Shown here: in pieces, positions 19,253 through 29,289 of the stretch
Position numbering within the stretch: the stretch's first letter is position 1
Layout: the number at the start of each line of letters is the position of its first letter
Source: Nitrospira sp.
GTDB taxonomy: Bacteria; Nitrospirota; Nitrospiria; Nitrospirales; Nitrospiraceae
Assembly (NCBI GenBank): GCA_013140455.1
Contig: JABFSU010000057.1
Location: 1-64,000, forward strand
Reading direction: 5' to 3'
Length of the DNA stretch: 64,000 nt
The notes under the pieces: generated by a model
The model's input: only the letters and a program-made list of their open reading frames with translations
The model's database searches: none
What the model was told of the DNA's origin: nothing
Made by a program: the position numbers and the translations under genes

Positions 19253-20809
19253 CTACTCCCATTCAATTGTGCTTGGCGGCTTCGAGCTGATGTCGTAGAC
19301 GACGCGATTCACGCCCTTCACTTCGTTGATGATCCGGCTCGACATCCGGCCCAGCACGTCGTTCGGGATCTTGGCCCAGTCGGCGGTCATCCCGTCTACG
19401 CTGGTCACCGCGCGAATCGCCACGACATTGTCATAGGTCCGTTGATCGCCCATGACGCCGACCGTACGGATCGGCAAGAGCACGGCAAAGAATTGCCAGA
19501 TTTCGCGGTACAGTCCCGCGCCGCGGATTTCCTGATCGACGATCGTTTCCGCTCCACGGAGGATCGCCAATCGTTCCTTGGTCACAGAGCCGAGTACCCG
19601 AATCGCTAAGCCTGGACCGGGGAACGGCTGCCGCCAGACAATCTCATCCGGCAACCCAAGTTCAGTTCCCAATACCCGCACTTCGTCCTTGAACAATTCC
19701 CGAAGCGGCTCAATCAATTTCAACTTCATCCGCGCGGGCAGACCACCGACATTATGATGCGTCTTGATCGTGGCCGACGGCCCCTTGAAGCTCACGCTCT
19801 CGATGACGTCTGGATAGAGCGTCCCCTGCACCAGATACTTGACGCCCTTCAGCTTTTTGGACTCGACGTCGAAATTCTTGATGAACAGGCGCCCGATGAT
19901 CTTGCGCTTTCGCTCGGGATCAGTGACACCTTTCAGGCCGTCCAGGAACTGTGTCGTGCGATCGAGCACCCGCAGATTCAGATGCATCTGCGACGCAAAG
20001 GTCTTCTTCACCTGATCACGTTCGCCGGTCCGCAGCACCCCGTTGTCGACGAAGATGCAGGTCAGCTGGTCTCCGATGGCCCGATGCGTAAGGGCTGCAG
20101 CCACCGATGAATCCACCCCGCCGCTCAACGCACAGATGACACGATCTTTCCCGACCTGCTCGCGAATCTGAGTCACCGCCTGATCCACATAGGACTGCAT
20201 GGTCCAGGTCGGCGTGCAGCCGCAAATCTCATAGACAAAATTCCGGAGAATCTTCGCCCCTTCCGGCGTATGCGCAACTTCCGGATGGAACTGCAGGCAA
20301 TAGATCCGCCGCTGTTCATCCTCCGACTTCATCGCCGCGACCGGCGAGTTGCTCGTATGGGCGATGGACCGGAACCCCTTCGGCATGCGCTCGATCCGGT
20401 CTCCATGAGACATCCACACGACCGAGGAACCGCCTGTACCGATCCCCTTAAAGAGATCGCTGCGGTCATCAATGAGGAGATCCGCCCGGCCGTATTCCCG
20501 ATGCGGCGCTTTCACGACTTTTCCGCCGGACAGGTGCGTGACCAACTGCATGCCGTAACAAATGCCCAGAATCGGAATGCCCTGATCGAATAATTCCTTG
20601 GCGACAGACGGCGCCTTCTTTTCGTAGACGCTGGAAGGCCCGCCGGAAAGCACAATGCCCTGGGGGCGATAGGCCAAAATAGTCGCGAGGGATGCCGTGC
20701 AGGGCAGAATCTGCGAATAGACCTGCGCCTCACGAATACGCCGGGCGATCAGCTGCGTATACTGCGAACCGAAGTCGAGGACGAGAATGCGATTGTGCCA
20801 AAGTTCCAT
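19253..20809 (-). CDS. guaA: GMP synthase (glutamine-hydrolysing)
   Basis: 518-aa enzyme converting XMP to GMP with ATP and glutamine. The class I glutamine amidotransferase domain shows GICYGMQLV (nucleophile Cys) and QFHPEVAHT. The ATP-pyrophosphatase domain starts with SGGVDSS, and the C-terminal dimerisation domain ends in KPPSTIEWE, the standard end of the family. It lies 126 nt downstream of guaB, and both act in the same guanine-nucleotide branch. Confidence 0.98.
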   Translation of the reverse strand: MELWHNRILVLDFGSQYTQLIARRIREAQVYSQILPCTASLATILAYRPQGIVLSGGPSSVYEKKAPSVAKELFDQGIPILGICYGMQLVTHLSGGKVVKAPHREYGRADLLIDDRSDLFKGIGTGGSSVVWMSHGDRIERMPKGFRSIAHTSNSPVAAMKSEDEQRRIYCLQFHPEVAHTPEGAKILRNFVYEICGCTPTWTMQSYVDQAVTQIREQVGKDRVICALSGGVDSSVAAALTHRAIGDQLTCIFVDNGVLRTGERDQVKKTFASQMHLNLRVLDRTTQFLDGLKGVTDPERKRKIIGRLFIKNFDVESKKLKGVKYLVQGTLYPDVIESVSFKGPSATIKTHHNVGGLPARMKLKLIEPLRELFKDEVRVLGTELGLPDEIVWRQPFPGPGLAIRVLGSVTKERLAILRGAETIVDQEIRGAGLYREIWQFFAVLLPIRTVGVMGDQRTYDNVVAIRAVTSVDGMTADWAKIPNDVLGRMSSRIINEVKGVNRVVYDISSKPPSTIEWE

Positions 20810-20935
20810 GATTTTTAAGAGCCTATGGCTGATAGCTGATGACGGATCACTCAGAAAGAGAAGTCGGCAGGCAGGAAAGAATCGGCTTCCGGCGCTTCTG
20901 CTATCGGCTATACGCCATCAGCCATTCGCTCCGGC

Positions 20936-22402
20936 TCACTCCCAATCCATCCGGTAGTTCGGTGCTTCTTTGGTGATAATGACGTCGTGCACGTGGCTTT
21001 CACGGAGGCCGGCCACAGTTTGCCTGATGAAGGTGGCATTTTTCTGAAGGTCGGAGATCGTCTGACAGCCGCAGTACCCCATCCCGGATCTGACTCCGCC
21101 GACCAGCTGATAGATGACCGCGCCCAGTTGCCCTTTGTACGGAACGCGGCCTTCAATGCCTTCAGGTACGAGCTTCTGAGCCGGACGTCCGCCCTGCCCA
21201 TAGCGATCACCGCCGCCGCGCTCCATCGCGCCGATGGAACCCATCCCGCGATAGACTTTATAGGTTCGGGCTTGATAGAGGACGGTTTCACCCGGCGATT
21301 CTTCCGTCCCGGCCAGGAGTCCGCCCAGCATAACGGAGGAAGCCCCGGCCGCCAACGCCTTGGTCACGTCGCCGGAGAACTTGATCCCGCCGTCCGCAAT
21401 GATCGGCACCCCGCTCCCGCGAAGCGCTTTGGCACAATCGGCAATGGCCGTCAGCTGCGGCATGCCGGCTCCGGACACAATGCGCGTCGTGCAGATGGAT
21501 CCGGGACCGACGCCGACCTTGACGGCATCAACGCCCATCTTCAGCAAATCTTTCGCCGCTTCCGCCGTCGCAATATTGCCGGCAATCAATTCCAGACTCG
21601 GATGCTGCTTCTTGAGCCGCTTCACCGTCTCCAACACCGCCTGCGAATGCCCGTGTGCGGTATCGACGACAACCAGATCGACGCCGGCCTTGATCAAGAG
21701 GCTGGCCCGTTCATCGGTATCCGGCCCCACACCGACCGCCGCGCCCACGCGCAAGCGACCATGGGTATCTTTGCAGGCGTTCGGATACTTGATCCGCTTT
21801 TCTATGTCCTTAATCGTGATGAGCCCTTTGAGCTCGTAGTTCTTATTCACGACCGGCAGTTTTTCAATACGGTGCTCGTGCAATATATCGCGGGCCTTCT
21901 CAAGACTCGTTCCCACCGGCGCCGTCACCAGCTTGTCGCGCTTCATGACTTGCGACACCTTGAGATCCATACGCGTTTCGAACCGCAGATCCCGATTCGT
22001 GAGAATGCCCACCAGCTTGCCCTCTTTCGTCACGGGAATGCCGGAGATGCGATACTTCGACATGAGCGCGTGGGCATCGCGGATGGTCTGTTCGGGCGAG
22101 ATCGTCACAGGATCCAGAATCATCCCGCTTTCCGATTTTTTCACCCGATCCACTTCCGCGGCCTGATCCACCGGTGGAAGCACGCGATGGATGATCCCGA
22201 TCCCGCCCTCGCGAGCCATCGCAATGGCCAGCCGCGCCTCGGTCACGGTGTCCATCGCCGCGCTGACAAAGGGGACATGGATGCGAATATTGCGCGTCAC
22301 CAGCGTCGACGTCTCGACTTCGTTCGGCAAGACTTGCGACTTTGCCGGTACCAGGACAACGTCGTCATACGTGAGGCCCAATCGCGGTTCTTTATCCAGC
22401 AT
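20936..22402 (-). CDS. guaB: Inosine-5'-monophosphate dehydrogenase
   Basis: 488-aa NAD-dependent IMP dehydrogenase, the first committed step to GMP. A TIM barrel ([13 protein letters not shown] at the start) is interrupted by two CBS domains (~residues 95-205). The catalytic Cys is in GPGSICTTR, and the flap and C-terminal part ([17 protein letters not shown]) are intact. It is followed by guaA. A long open frame on the opposite strand across this gene is a GC-rich shadow. Confidence 0.98.
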   Translation of the reverse strand: MLDKEPRLGLTYDDVVLVPAKSQVLPNEVETSTLVTRNIRIHVPFVSAAMDTVTEARLAIAMAREGGIGIIHRVLPPVDQAAEVDRVKKSESGMILDPVTISPEQTIRDAHALMSKYRISGIPVTKEGKLVGILTNRDLRFETRMDLKVSQVMKRDKLVTAPVGTSLEKARDILHEHRIEKLPVVNKNYELKGLITIKDIEKRIKYPNACKDTHGRLRVGAAVGVGPDTDERASLLIKAGVDLVVVDTAHGHSQAVLETVKRLKKQHPSLELIAGNIATAEAAKDLLKMGVDAVKVGVGPGSICTTRIVSGAGMPQLTAIADCAKALRGSGVPIIADGGIKFSGDVTKALAAGASSVMLGGLLAGTEESPGETVLYQARTYKVYRGMGSIGAMERGGGDRYGQGGRPAQKLVPEGIEGRVPYKGQLGAVIYQLVGGVRSGMGYCGCQTISDLQKNATFIRQTVAGLRESHVHDVIITKEAPNYRMDWE

Positions 22403-22441
22403 GATCTCCCCGTACCAACCCTACGGCCCGTTTGTCAGGCC

Positions 22442-25405
22442 CTATCGTGTCTGTTGCGCTTTATCGAGTTCCGCCAGCGCTTCCGCATTTTCCTGCAACC
22501 GCTCGCTGCCTTCATCGGCCGGCATGAATTGCTGCACCCGCGTGTTCCCGCTGTCCACCACAAACACGCTGCCCCTGGCATCCACGGCGACACCATACGG
22601 GAAGTTGAATTGCCCGTCGCCGTTCCCGTAGCCGCCCCACTGCGTGATGTAGTTGCCTTCTTTGTCGAATTTCTGCACGCGCTGGTTGCCGGCATCCGTC
22701 ACATACACATCGCCGGCGCCGTCCACCGCCACCCCCCAGGGATTCCGCAACTGTCCGGCTTCCTGCGCGAGCGGACTGCTCGCATGACCGGCCTCGGGAC
22801 TGCCGCCCCACTTGGCCAGCAACTGCGGCAACACGTTGGTACTGGTATCGAATTTCTGGATGCGGTGGTTGCCCATGTCCACGACATACACTGCGCCGTC
22901 GTTCTGGTCGACAGCCACGCCGCGCGGGAAGTAGAACTGCCCGTCGCCGCTGCCGAAGCTGCCCCAGGCCATGATGAACTCGCCGGCCATATCGAACTTC
23001 TGCACGCGGAAATTCGCGCTGTCCACGACGTAGACGAACCCGCGCACGCGATCGACCGCGATGCCCCAGGGGGCATTGAATTGGCCTTCGCCGTTTCCAC
23101 GCGACCCGAACTTCATCAGGTACCCGCCGAGCTTCCCGTCGAACTTCTGCACGCGATGGTTGTTGGTATCAACCACCCACACATCACCCTTGCCGTCGCA
23201 GGCGATACCCGTCGGGTTATGGAAGTTCGCGTTGGCCGATCCGAAGCAGCCCCAGAGGATGATGAAGTTTCCGGCGTTGTCGAATTTCTGGATGCGGTTG
23301 TTGCCGTTATCGACGGCGAACAACGACCCCTGCTGATCCACGCACAAGCCGTACAACGGCGCCATGAACTCGCCCCCGTGCAGGAGCGAGGCGCCGCGGC
23401 CAGGCTGTCCCCACTTGGAGACACAGACATATCCGGACGTATTGACGAGAATGCTGGCGCTGGCCGGAGTCGAGACGTTGTTGCCCACGTCTTTAAACCA
23501 GACATAGATGGTCTTCGGCCCATCGGTCGGCGACAGAATGAAGGGAATCGTGGCGCCGAACTTGATCGCCGTCGTGACATCGACCCATCCCGGCGTGCCG
23601 CCCATCGGTGTCAACGGACTTTCCGAAATGAAATAGGCCGTCACACCGGTATCCAAATCCGTCGCGGAGATCGTGACGACGACTTCCGGTGAGTTGGTCA
23701 TGAACGCGCCGTGGTTGATGACGGCATAGGGGTTCTGCGGAGCGGTAATGTCGATGAGGACCGGCGTTGAGGTGACTTCTTCCGACACCTCGCTCTCGGT
23801 GCCGTCTTCGAACACCGCCGTGATGGTATAGAAATACGCCGTATCGTTGGTCAATCCGGAATGCGTGTAGGGACTGGTGACCCCTTCGACTTTGGTCCCC
23901 GTCTGAATGGTGACGCCCTGCGCGGTATTGAAATACAGATTGTAGGAGACCGCACCCTGCACATCCAGCCAGCTCAAATAGATTTCCGTGTCGCCCGGCT
24001 TGACCGCCACACTACGCGGAGGCTGGACCGTACCCGCCGCCGGAGCCGGCAGGGATTGTTCTTTCCCTCGATTGATTTCTTCTTCGGTCGGCACATATTT
24101 CACGACGCGGCTGTTGCCGCTGTCGACGACAATGACCGCGCCCTCTTTATCCACGGCAATCCCGGACGGAAAGTTCAATTGCCCTTCTGTCTTTCCGCGG
24201 TTCCCGAAGGAGCAGAGGAAGGTGCCGTTGCCGTCGAACTTCTGAACGCGATGGTTGCCGCTGTCCACGACATAGACGTTGCCGAGCGCGTCGCACGCGA
24301 TGCCCCAGGGCGACTTGAACTGGCCAGGCCCGTGCCCTTCGCGCCCCCACTTGGTCAGAAAGCTGCCGCGCGCATCGAATTTCTGAATCCGGTTGTTGCT
24401 TTCATCGGCCACAAAAATATTGCCGACAAAATCCACCGCCACGCCGCGCGGGAAAAAGAACGCGCCGTCGAAACTGCCGTCACGCCCCCACTTCAGCAAC
24501 GGCTGGCCATCCTCCTGAAACTTCTGGATGCGGGCGTTGCTGGTGTCGGACACATAGACATTGCCATCTTGGTCCGTCGTGATTCCCCAGGGCACATCGA
24601 ATTTGCCCATGTCGGCGCCGCGCCAGGCGAAGCCGAACTTGCCCCAGGCCTTCATGACATTGCCTTCCAGGTCAAACTTCTGCACGCGGTTGTTGCCGCT
24701 GTCGGCGATGTAAATCACATCGTCCGGGCCGACCGCCAACCCGCGCGGATAGTAAAACGATCCTTCTTGCGAGCTCGGTTCGCTTCCCCATCGAGCAACG
24801 AACTTCCCGTCCTTGGAAAACTTCTGAATCGAATGGTTGTCGGTATCGGCGACATAGATATTGCCGTCTTTGTCGAGCGTCAGACCGGTGGGCGAGCTGA
24901 ATTCTCCATCGTCCGGGCCTTCCTGACCGAAGGCCATGGCCAAGAGATACGGAGAGGGAATCGCCATGACCTCCTGCGACTCCAGGCTCTCCCCCTTCTG
25001 CGTCACCACCGTCACGACATAGTGATAACAGGTCCCGTTCGCGAGATCATCGTGAACAAAGGGGGACGTCGCGCCTTCGAGGCAGGTCGCCTTGTCCTTC
25101 TTCACCCCGATGACGGCTTTGAAATCTTCGGCGCTGGCGATAGGGCGGGTGAGTTCTGAGAACTTGATCTGCACGCCCTTCGTGGTCTGGAAATAGAGAT
25201 TGTAGTACATGGCGTCGGGGACCGCGTCCCACGTGATCGTGACGCGACCATTGCCCGCTTTGGCCTGGACGTTTTGCGGCGCGGGCGGCAGCTCTTCATC
25301 CGCGGCAACCGAATCGCCGGCACCCCACTCACTCTGGGTGCCTTCGGCGGACAGGATCAGCCGATCAAACCGGAACATTTCGTCAAAAAGCCATGCCTTC
25401 ATCAT
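22442..25405 (-). CDS. Large NHL-repeat/fibronectin-III protein (two six-bladed propellers)
   Basis: 987-aa protein. I count twelve NHL-type blades of the form (F-x2-P-x-G-(I/V)-A-V-D ... VYVVDSGNHRVQKF) in two sets of six (about residues 155-445 and 660-975), enough for two six-bladed beta-propellers. Fibronectin-III-like domains precede the first set (APQNVQAK...VTITWDAVPDAMYYNLYF) and lie between the sets (PRSVAVKPGDTEIYLSWLDV), followed by a bacterial Ig-like stretch. No classical signal peptide is visible; the N-terminus (MMKAWLFDEMFRFDRLIL) is odd, so export is undecided. The role is probably adhesion or scaffolding; no catalytic motif seen. Confidence 0.88.
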   Translation of the reverse strand: MMKAWLFDEMFRFDRLILSAEGTQSEWGAGDSVAADEELPPAPQNVQAKAGNGRVTITWDAVPDAMYYNLYFQTTKGVQIKFSELTRPIASAEDFKAVIGVKKDKATCLEGATSPFVHDDLANGTCYHYVVTVVTQKGESLESQEVMAIPSPYLLAMAFGQEGPDDGEFSSPTGLTLDKDGNIYVADTDNHSIQKFSKDGKFVARWGSEPSSQEGSFYYPRGLAVGPDDVIYIADSGNNRVQKFDLEGNVMKAWGKFGFAWRGADMGKFDVPWGITTDQDGNVYVSDTSNARIQKFQEDGQPLLKWGRDGSFDGAFFFPRGVAVDFVGNIFVADESNNRIQKFDARGSFLTKWGREGHGPGQFKSPWGIACDALGNVYVVDSGNHRVQKFDGNGTFLCSFGNRGKTEGQLNFPSGIAVDKEGAVIVVDSGNSRVVKYVPTEEEINRGKEQSLPAPAAGTVQPPRSVAVKPGDTEIYLSWLDVQGAVSYNLYFNTAQGVTIQTGTKVEGVTSPYTHSGLTNDTAYFYTITAVFEDGTESEVSEEVTSTPVLIDITAPQNPYAVINHGAFMTNSPEVVVTISATDLDTGVTAYFISESPLTPMGGTPGWVDVTTAIKFGATIPFILSPTDGPKTIYVWFKDVGNNVSTPASASILVNTSGYVCVSKWGQPGRGASLLHGGEFMAPLYGLCVDQQGSLFAVDNGNNRIQKFDNAGNFIILWGCFGSANANFHNPTGIACDGKGDVWVVDTNNHRVQKFDGKLGGYLMKFGSRGNGEGQFNAPWGIAVDRVRGFVYVVDSANFRVQKFDMAGEFIMAWGSFGSGDGQFYFPRGVAVDQNDGAVYVVDMGNHRIQKFDTSTNVLPQLLAKWGGSPEAGHASSPLAQEAGQLRNPWGVAVDGAGDVYVTDAGNQRVQKFDKEGNYITQWGGYGNGDGQFNFPYGVAVDARGSVFVVDSGNTRVQQFMPADEGSERLQENAEALAELDKAQQTR

Positions 25406-25706
25406 AGGTGTTGCCTCGTGTTGCTAAAGCCGTCCCGCGCCAAGAACCAAGGGTCTTCAATCACTTAGAATTGGATTGGCGAGTCTAACAAAGCGCTGGA
25501 AAGAGAGTCAAGGAGCGGGAAGGGACGGACAAGCAGCCGCCCTTTGTGCTCGCGGAACGCGCGGCCTCAGAAGGCCCTCGTTCGACGCGCGCAGTATAAG
25601 GGCAGGCTCCTTGCCCGTATGTGGGGAGTAAGTGAGATAAGAGATTAGAGTCAGCCTGGAGTCGCAAGCAGCTTTGGAGGAAACGATATGACTGACGATA
25701 CCTGAC
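25406..25706. other. Intergenic region containing repeat family A
   Basis: About 300 nt between the NHL protein gene and scpB. It holds the family A repeat at 25548-25593 and otherwise nothing recognisable. Confidence 0.4.
25548..25593. repeat. Dispersed GC-rich repeat, family A copy 2
   Basis: The core at 25559-25593 (gcgcggcctcagaaggccct onward) matches 2004-2038 at 32 of 35 positions. The preceding gctcgcggaacgcgcg also occurs, inverted, in the copy at 47697-47741. An AGAAGGCC/GGCCT palindrome lies at its centre. Confidence 0.7.
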
Positions 25707-26693
25707 CTAGCTCTGTTGAGCTGATTCCTCAACGAGCACATCCTCACCGTTCACCTCGACCGCCATCATGCGCTCTTCCTCAACCGCAGATTCAATCTCG
25801 ACTTCCTCTGCATCCGTCACGGAGGATGCCTCTTCACTCAAGCCCATGATCGCCTCCGTGGTACTGTCGATCACCGCCGCTTCGGCAGCGGTTGGCACGG
25901 CCACCTCCATGGACTCCATCGGCAACAGCGATTGATCGGACTCGCCCAATTCCGTGAACTCCCGCAGCGGCGGCAATTGCGTCAGGTCGTTCAAGCCGAA
26001 ATGCTCAAGGAAGAACTTGGTCGTGCCATACATGATCGGACGCCCCGGCACTTCCTTCCGGCCCACAATACGCACGAGCTTTCGCTCCAACAACGTCCGG
26101 ACAACCCCAGAGGTTTCAACGCCACGAATTTCCTCGATCTCCGAGCGAACGATCGGCTGCTTGTAGGCAATGATCGCCAGGGATTCGAGCGCGGAGCGGG
26201 ACAGCTTGGCCGCCGATTTCGTTTTATCCAGACGCTTGATCCAGGTCGCGTACTCCTGCTTGGTCACCAGACGGAAGCCGCCGGCGATTTCAACCAGCCG
26301 GACCCCGCGTCCCTCCTGCTCTAATTCTTCTCCCAAGCCGCGCAAGGCTTGCGCGACATCCGCCTTCGTCACGTCGCCCATGATCGCCACCAGGCGCTGC
26401 ACAGACAACGGCTCAGGGGAGACAAACAGTAAGGACTCGACAATGCCACGCAACTCGCGCTCGGCAATCGCCTGCACGGCGCCCTCATTCGCCGGCGCGG
26501 CCACTACGGATGCGGCTTCCGTCGATTCGGCTTCAGCCGATACTTCCGGTGCAGCCGAGTCCTCGAATCCCTCAGAAACCACTTCGCCGGCAGGTACGTC
26601 GCATGCCGCAGCATCGATGGATTCCACCGATTCAGAGACCTCAATCTCGACCTCAACCGAGGCCATATGCATTTCTTCCGTGATCGGAGTCAT
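25707..26693 (-). CDS. scpB: Segregation and condensation protein B
   Basis: 328-aa ScpB, the winged-helix kleisin-associated subunit of the SMC-ScpAB condensin. The conserved core (ELRGIVESLLFVSPEPLSVQRL to about TKFFLEHFGLNDLTQLPPL) holds two winged helices, including ALESLAIIAYKQPIVRSEIEEIRGV. It is longer than usual (~200 aa) because of acidic, low-complexity extensions at both ends. The start ATG 26693 overlaps the scpA stop by 4 nt and has a GGAGG site; ATG 26705 is an alternative. Confidence 0.95.
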   Translation of the reverse strand: MTPITEEMHMASVEVEIEVSESVESIDAAACDVPAGEVVSEGFEDSAAPEVSAEAESTEAASVVAAPANEGAVQAIAERELRGIVESLLFVSPEPLSVQRLVAIMGDVTKADVAQALRGLGEELEQEGRGVRLVEIAGGFRLVTKQEYATWIKRLDKTKSAAKLSRSALESLAIIAYKQPIVRSEIEEIRGVETSGVVRTLLERKLVRIVGRKEVPGRPIMYGTTKFFLEHFGLNDLTQLPPLREFTELGESDQSLLPMESMEVAVPTAAEAAVIDSTTEAIMGLSEEASSVTDAEEVEIESAVEEERMMAVEVNGEDVLVEESAQQS

Positions 26694-27508
26694 GTCCCCC
26701 TCCATTCGGCATCTAAGTCATCCAGCTCAGCCGGATCCGGCACAAGCGAGAACGTTCGTGAAACCAGAATCGGCCCGAAGGTCTCGCTTTGAAAGACGTG
26801 CGCGACCCGCAACCGGATCAGTTCCAGCAAAGCCAAAAATGTCACAATAATCACCAGCCGGTGGCAGGAGCCGTCAAAGAGCGCGGCAAACGAGACCGAG
26901 TCCTTGCCTTCCAGCGTTTCCAAAATCACGTTCATGCGCTCTCGCACCGTGAGATTATCCGGCACGATTTCAATCAGCGTCTTCCCCGGATTCCGCTCGA
27001 CGATCGCCTTCAGCGCATCGACCAGATCGAAGAGCGACACATTGTCCATGGACGTCTCATCCGACTCGACTTCAGCGACGAGCGGCTCCGGCTCGCGGCT
27101 GAAAATCTCCCGCCACATTTTTTCCTGGCCGTCGAGCTGACGGGCAGCTTCCTTGTACGTCTTGTACTCCAGCAGCCGCCTGACCAGTTCCTCGCGCGGA
27201 TCCGGCCCGTCTTCCTCGTCCTCCGCCGCCTCGTCTGCCGGCAATAACATCTTGGATTTGATCTGCAGCAGGGTGGCCGCCATGACCAGAAATTCCCCCG
27301 CCACGTTCAGATTCAATTCCTTCATCGCCTCGACATATTCGAGATATTGCTGGGCGATCAGATTGATCGGAATGTCGTAAATGTTGATTTCGCTCTTCTT
27401 GATGAGATGAAGAAGCAGGTCCAGCGGTCCTTCGAAATTCTCGATACGGACCTGATACGGCAGCTCGGTTTGTTCGAACCCGCTGGTCTGTTGGTTGGGC
27501 TGATCCAC
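26690..27508 (-). CDS. scpA: Segregation and condensation protein A
   Basis: 272-aa kleisin ScpA, which bridges the SMC head domains. The signature start YQVRIENFEGPLDLLLHLI is followed by EINIYDIPINLIAQQYLEY and a C-terminal winged helix (FLALLELIRLRVAHVFQ). The start is uncertain: GTG 27508 is used; an in-frame TTG at 27544 is also possible, and no good ribosome-binding site is visible for either. It is coupled to scpB by an ATGA overlap. Confidence 0.93.
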   Translation of the reverse strand: MDQPNQQTSGFEQTELPYQVRIENFEGPLDLLLHLIKKSEINIYDIPINLIAQQYLEYVEAMKELNLNVAGEFLVMAATLLQIKSKMLLPADEAAEDEEDGPDPREELVRRLLEYKTYKEAARQLDGQEKMWREIFSREPEPLVAEVESDETSMDNVSLFDLVDALKAIVERNPGKTLIEIVPDNLTVRERMNVILETLEGKDSVSFAALFDGSCHRLVIIVTFLALLELIRLRVAHVFQSETFGPILVSRTFSLVPDPAELDDLDAEWRGT

Positions 27509-27583
27509 GAGGGCGTTATAGCAAGTTATAGGGGGGCGGAGCAAGCCTGAAACTATATGTTGGGGGTCCGATACTTCAGGGGA

Positions 27584-28678
27584 TTACTTTAACTTTACGG
27601 CATAGGCGACCAGAAAGGCTGCCACGAGCAGGATGCCCAGCGTAATAGCGTATTGCTGGAAGGTGGATTGCCCCCCCTTGCCTGCCCCTGCCTGCGCGAT
27701 CCCCTTGGTCCCGTTGGTCAAAGGCTTCTGATCGAAACGGACCCTGGCCAGGTCATCGCCCCGCTTAAAGTCGGCGTTGGAGAAATCGGCCGCTTGAAGA
27801 AACTGCGCCCCGGCAAACCGTGCCTCACCGGAAAAGACCACGAACGCGAAGAAGGCCTCCCGACTAAAAATAGCGTCTGAGAAATTCGCGAGCTTCTTGA
27901 ATTGCGCGCCGGAGAATCCAGTCCCCAACCCGAATCGCGCCCGCTCAAAATTCACCGGCGCGTCACAGACCACTTCGAGAAACTCCGCCATCCCATCGAA
28001 GAGACTCCCTTGGCAGTCAACCGGCCCGCGAAAGACAGAACGATGGAAGCGGGTATGGGGACCGAACTTGGTATCGGCACAGCGGAGTCCCTGGGCAAAG
28101 TGTCCTTGAACGAAATAGGCCTCCCGTTCAAACAGAGCGCTATCTATCGTCAAAACCCGCTGAAAGACCGACCGTGACAGATCGACTCCGTCTTTAAATT
28201 TGGTGCCATGAAAATCGACCGTTCCCTCGAACTCCAGCGTCCCCTTGGCCGATCGATGACGGAGGGCTCCTTCCACCACTGAATCGCGAATGATCAGATT
28301 CCCCGCCACAACCCGCTGCTCTTCGTCGTTCATGGCACTGAGCGCAGCCTGCTGTTCGGGCGTGAGGCCTTTAGGAATTTGTGATTTCTGAACCGGCAGC
28401 TGATCGAAGATCAGATCGCCCCGCAGCACCACACCGGCGAGATCCACCGCCAGTCCCTGTGCGAGTGCCTTCATCACACTCGCTGCAGGAACGGCCTGCG
28501 CTTCGCGCTCAGCGTTCGTACAATCCGGGCTCAGACGCTTCATGAGCGGGCCGGGCTTCCCGCCAGGTGAGGATTCAATCGTGCAGGCCGCTTCAGCAAC
28601 ACCGGTTCGGCAGATGCCGCCCAGCATCAGCAGCGCGCACAGCAGGACAAGCCCGCATGATCGCATCGTATTCATCAT
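27584..28678 (-). CDS. Exported pentapeptide-like repeat protein with C-terminal membrane anchor
   Basis: 364-aa envelope protein. A signal peptide (GLVLLCALLMLGGI) opens the sequence. From about residue 95 to 310 it has irregular five-residue repeats with central Phe/Leu (VDFHGTKFKDGVDLSRSVF, ANFSDAIFSREAFF, ARFAGAQFLQAADFSNADF), as in pentapeptide-repeat beta-helices. It ends with a transmembrane helix (YAITLGILLVAAFLVAYAV). It likely forms a periplasmic beta-helix tethered to the inner membrane; partner unknown. Confidence 0.82.
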   Translation of the reverse strand: MMNTMRSCGLVLLCALLMLGGICRTGVAEAACTIESSPGGKPGPLMKRLSPDCTNAEREAQAVPAASVMKALAQGLAVDLAGVVLRGDLIFDQLPVQKSQIPKGLTPEQQAALSAMNDEEQRVVAGNLIIRDSVVEGALRHRSAKGTLEFEGTVDFHGTKFKDGVDLSRSVFQRVLTIDSALFEREAYFVQGHFAQGLRCADTKFGPHTRFHRSVFRGPVDCQGSLFDGMAEFLEVVCDAPVNFERARFGLGTGFSGAQFKKLANFSDAIFSREAFFAFVVFSGEARFAGAQFLQAADFSNADFKRGDDLARVRFDQKPLTNGTKGIAQAGAGKGGQSTFQQYAITLGILLVAAFLVAYAVKLK

Positions 28679-28737
28679 AGTCGCCGTTATACGAGATGCC
28701 TGAGGCTAAGGCAAGGCAGGAATGTTGACGAATTGTG

Positions 28738-29181
28738 TCAGTGCAGCCCGGCTAATATGGCACGGTACTCGTCTTCCGTCAGACGATGCATCCCCAAGCT
28801 CAGCCGCCGGGTGAGTTCCGCCTGATCTTGAATCTGAAGTACCGACTGCAACAGGCTGTGGCTCTCCTGCGGTGTCGAGGTCCACTGTTTCGTCAGCTCG
28901 ACGCGCACGAATCCGAAGCGCGCTTCCGTCTTGAAATCCTCGCGCAGAAATTCATCCATCTGCTGCAGGGGCAGCACCGGGGAGACAATCTTGACATCGG
29001 CACAGATCCCCGCCTTCAGCACATAAATCAGCGCATGGGAATCGGGAGTCAGGAACGTGGTCAGATTGTCACGGATCAATGCCGAGCAACAGCCCCACAA
29101 CCCGTGGGTCAATTGGAGCGAGGCGCTTTCGGGTGAGCTGCGCTCGCGGAGGGTACCGGCCACAAATAAAAAATGACTCAT
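28738..29181 (-). CDS. Hypothetical protein
   Basis: 147-aa soluble protein of unrecognised family, with no signal peptide or membrane helix. It opens MSHFLFVAGTLRER and ends with helices rich in Leu/Glu (LTRRLSLGMHRLTEDEYRAI). The FVAGTLR start faintly recalls gamma-glutamylcyclotransferase-like proteins, but the catalytic Glu context was not found. It lies between the pentapeptide-like and histone-like genes on the same strand. Confidence 0.65.
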   Translation of the reverse strand: MSHFLFVAGTLRERSSPESASLQLTHGLWGCCSALIRDNLTTFLTPDSHALIYVLKAGICADVKIVSPVLPLQQMDEFLREDFKTEARFGFVRVELTKQWTSTPQESHSLLQSVLQIQDQAELTRRLSLGMHRLTEDEYRAILAGLH

Positions 29182-29289
29182 GGAGGTTCGGGATCAGGAA
29201 CCAGGAAGGAATGAAACGGTTACCATACTCATCTGTGCCGATCCTTCTCGATCTCCGGAAGGACCGGCGCATGCAACAGGGACCGTCCG

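Noticed and set aside
20987-23692. Very long (901-codon) open frame on the plus strand opposite guaB and the NHL gene
   Set aside because: It is antisense to two well-supported genes, is rich in His/Arg/Pro as expected of a GC-rich shadow frame, and has no recognisable domain.
23861-25159. 432-codon plus-strand frame opposite the NHL protein
   Set aside because: Antisense shadow; its regularity simply mirrors the NHL repeats.
28738-29181. Gamma-glutamylcyclotransferase
   Set aside because: Only the opening FVAGTLR resembles it; the catalytic region was not found.
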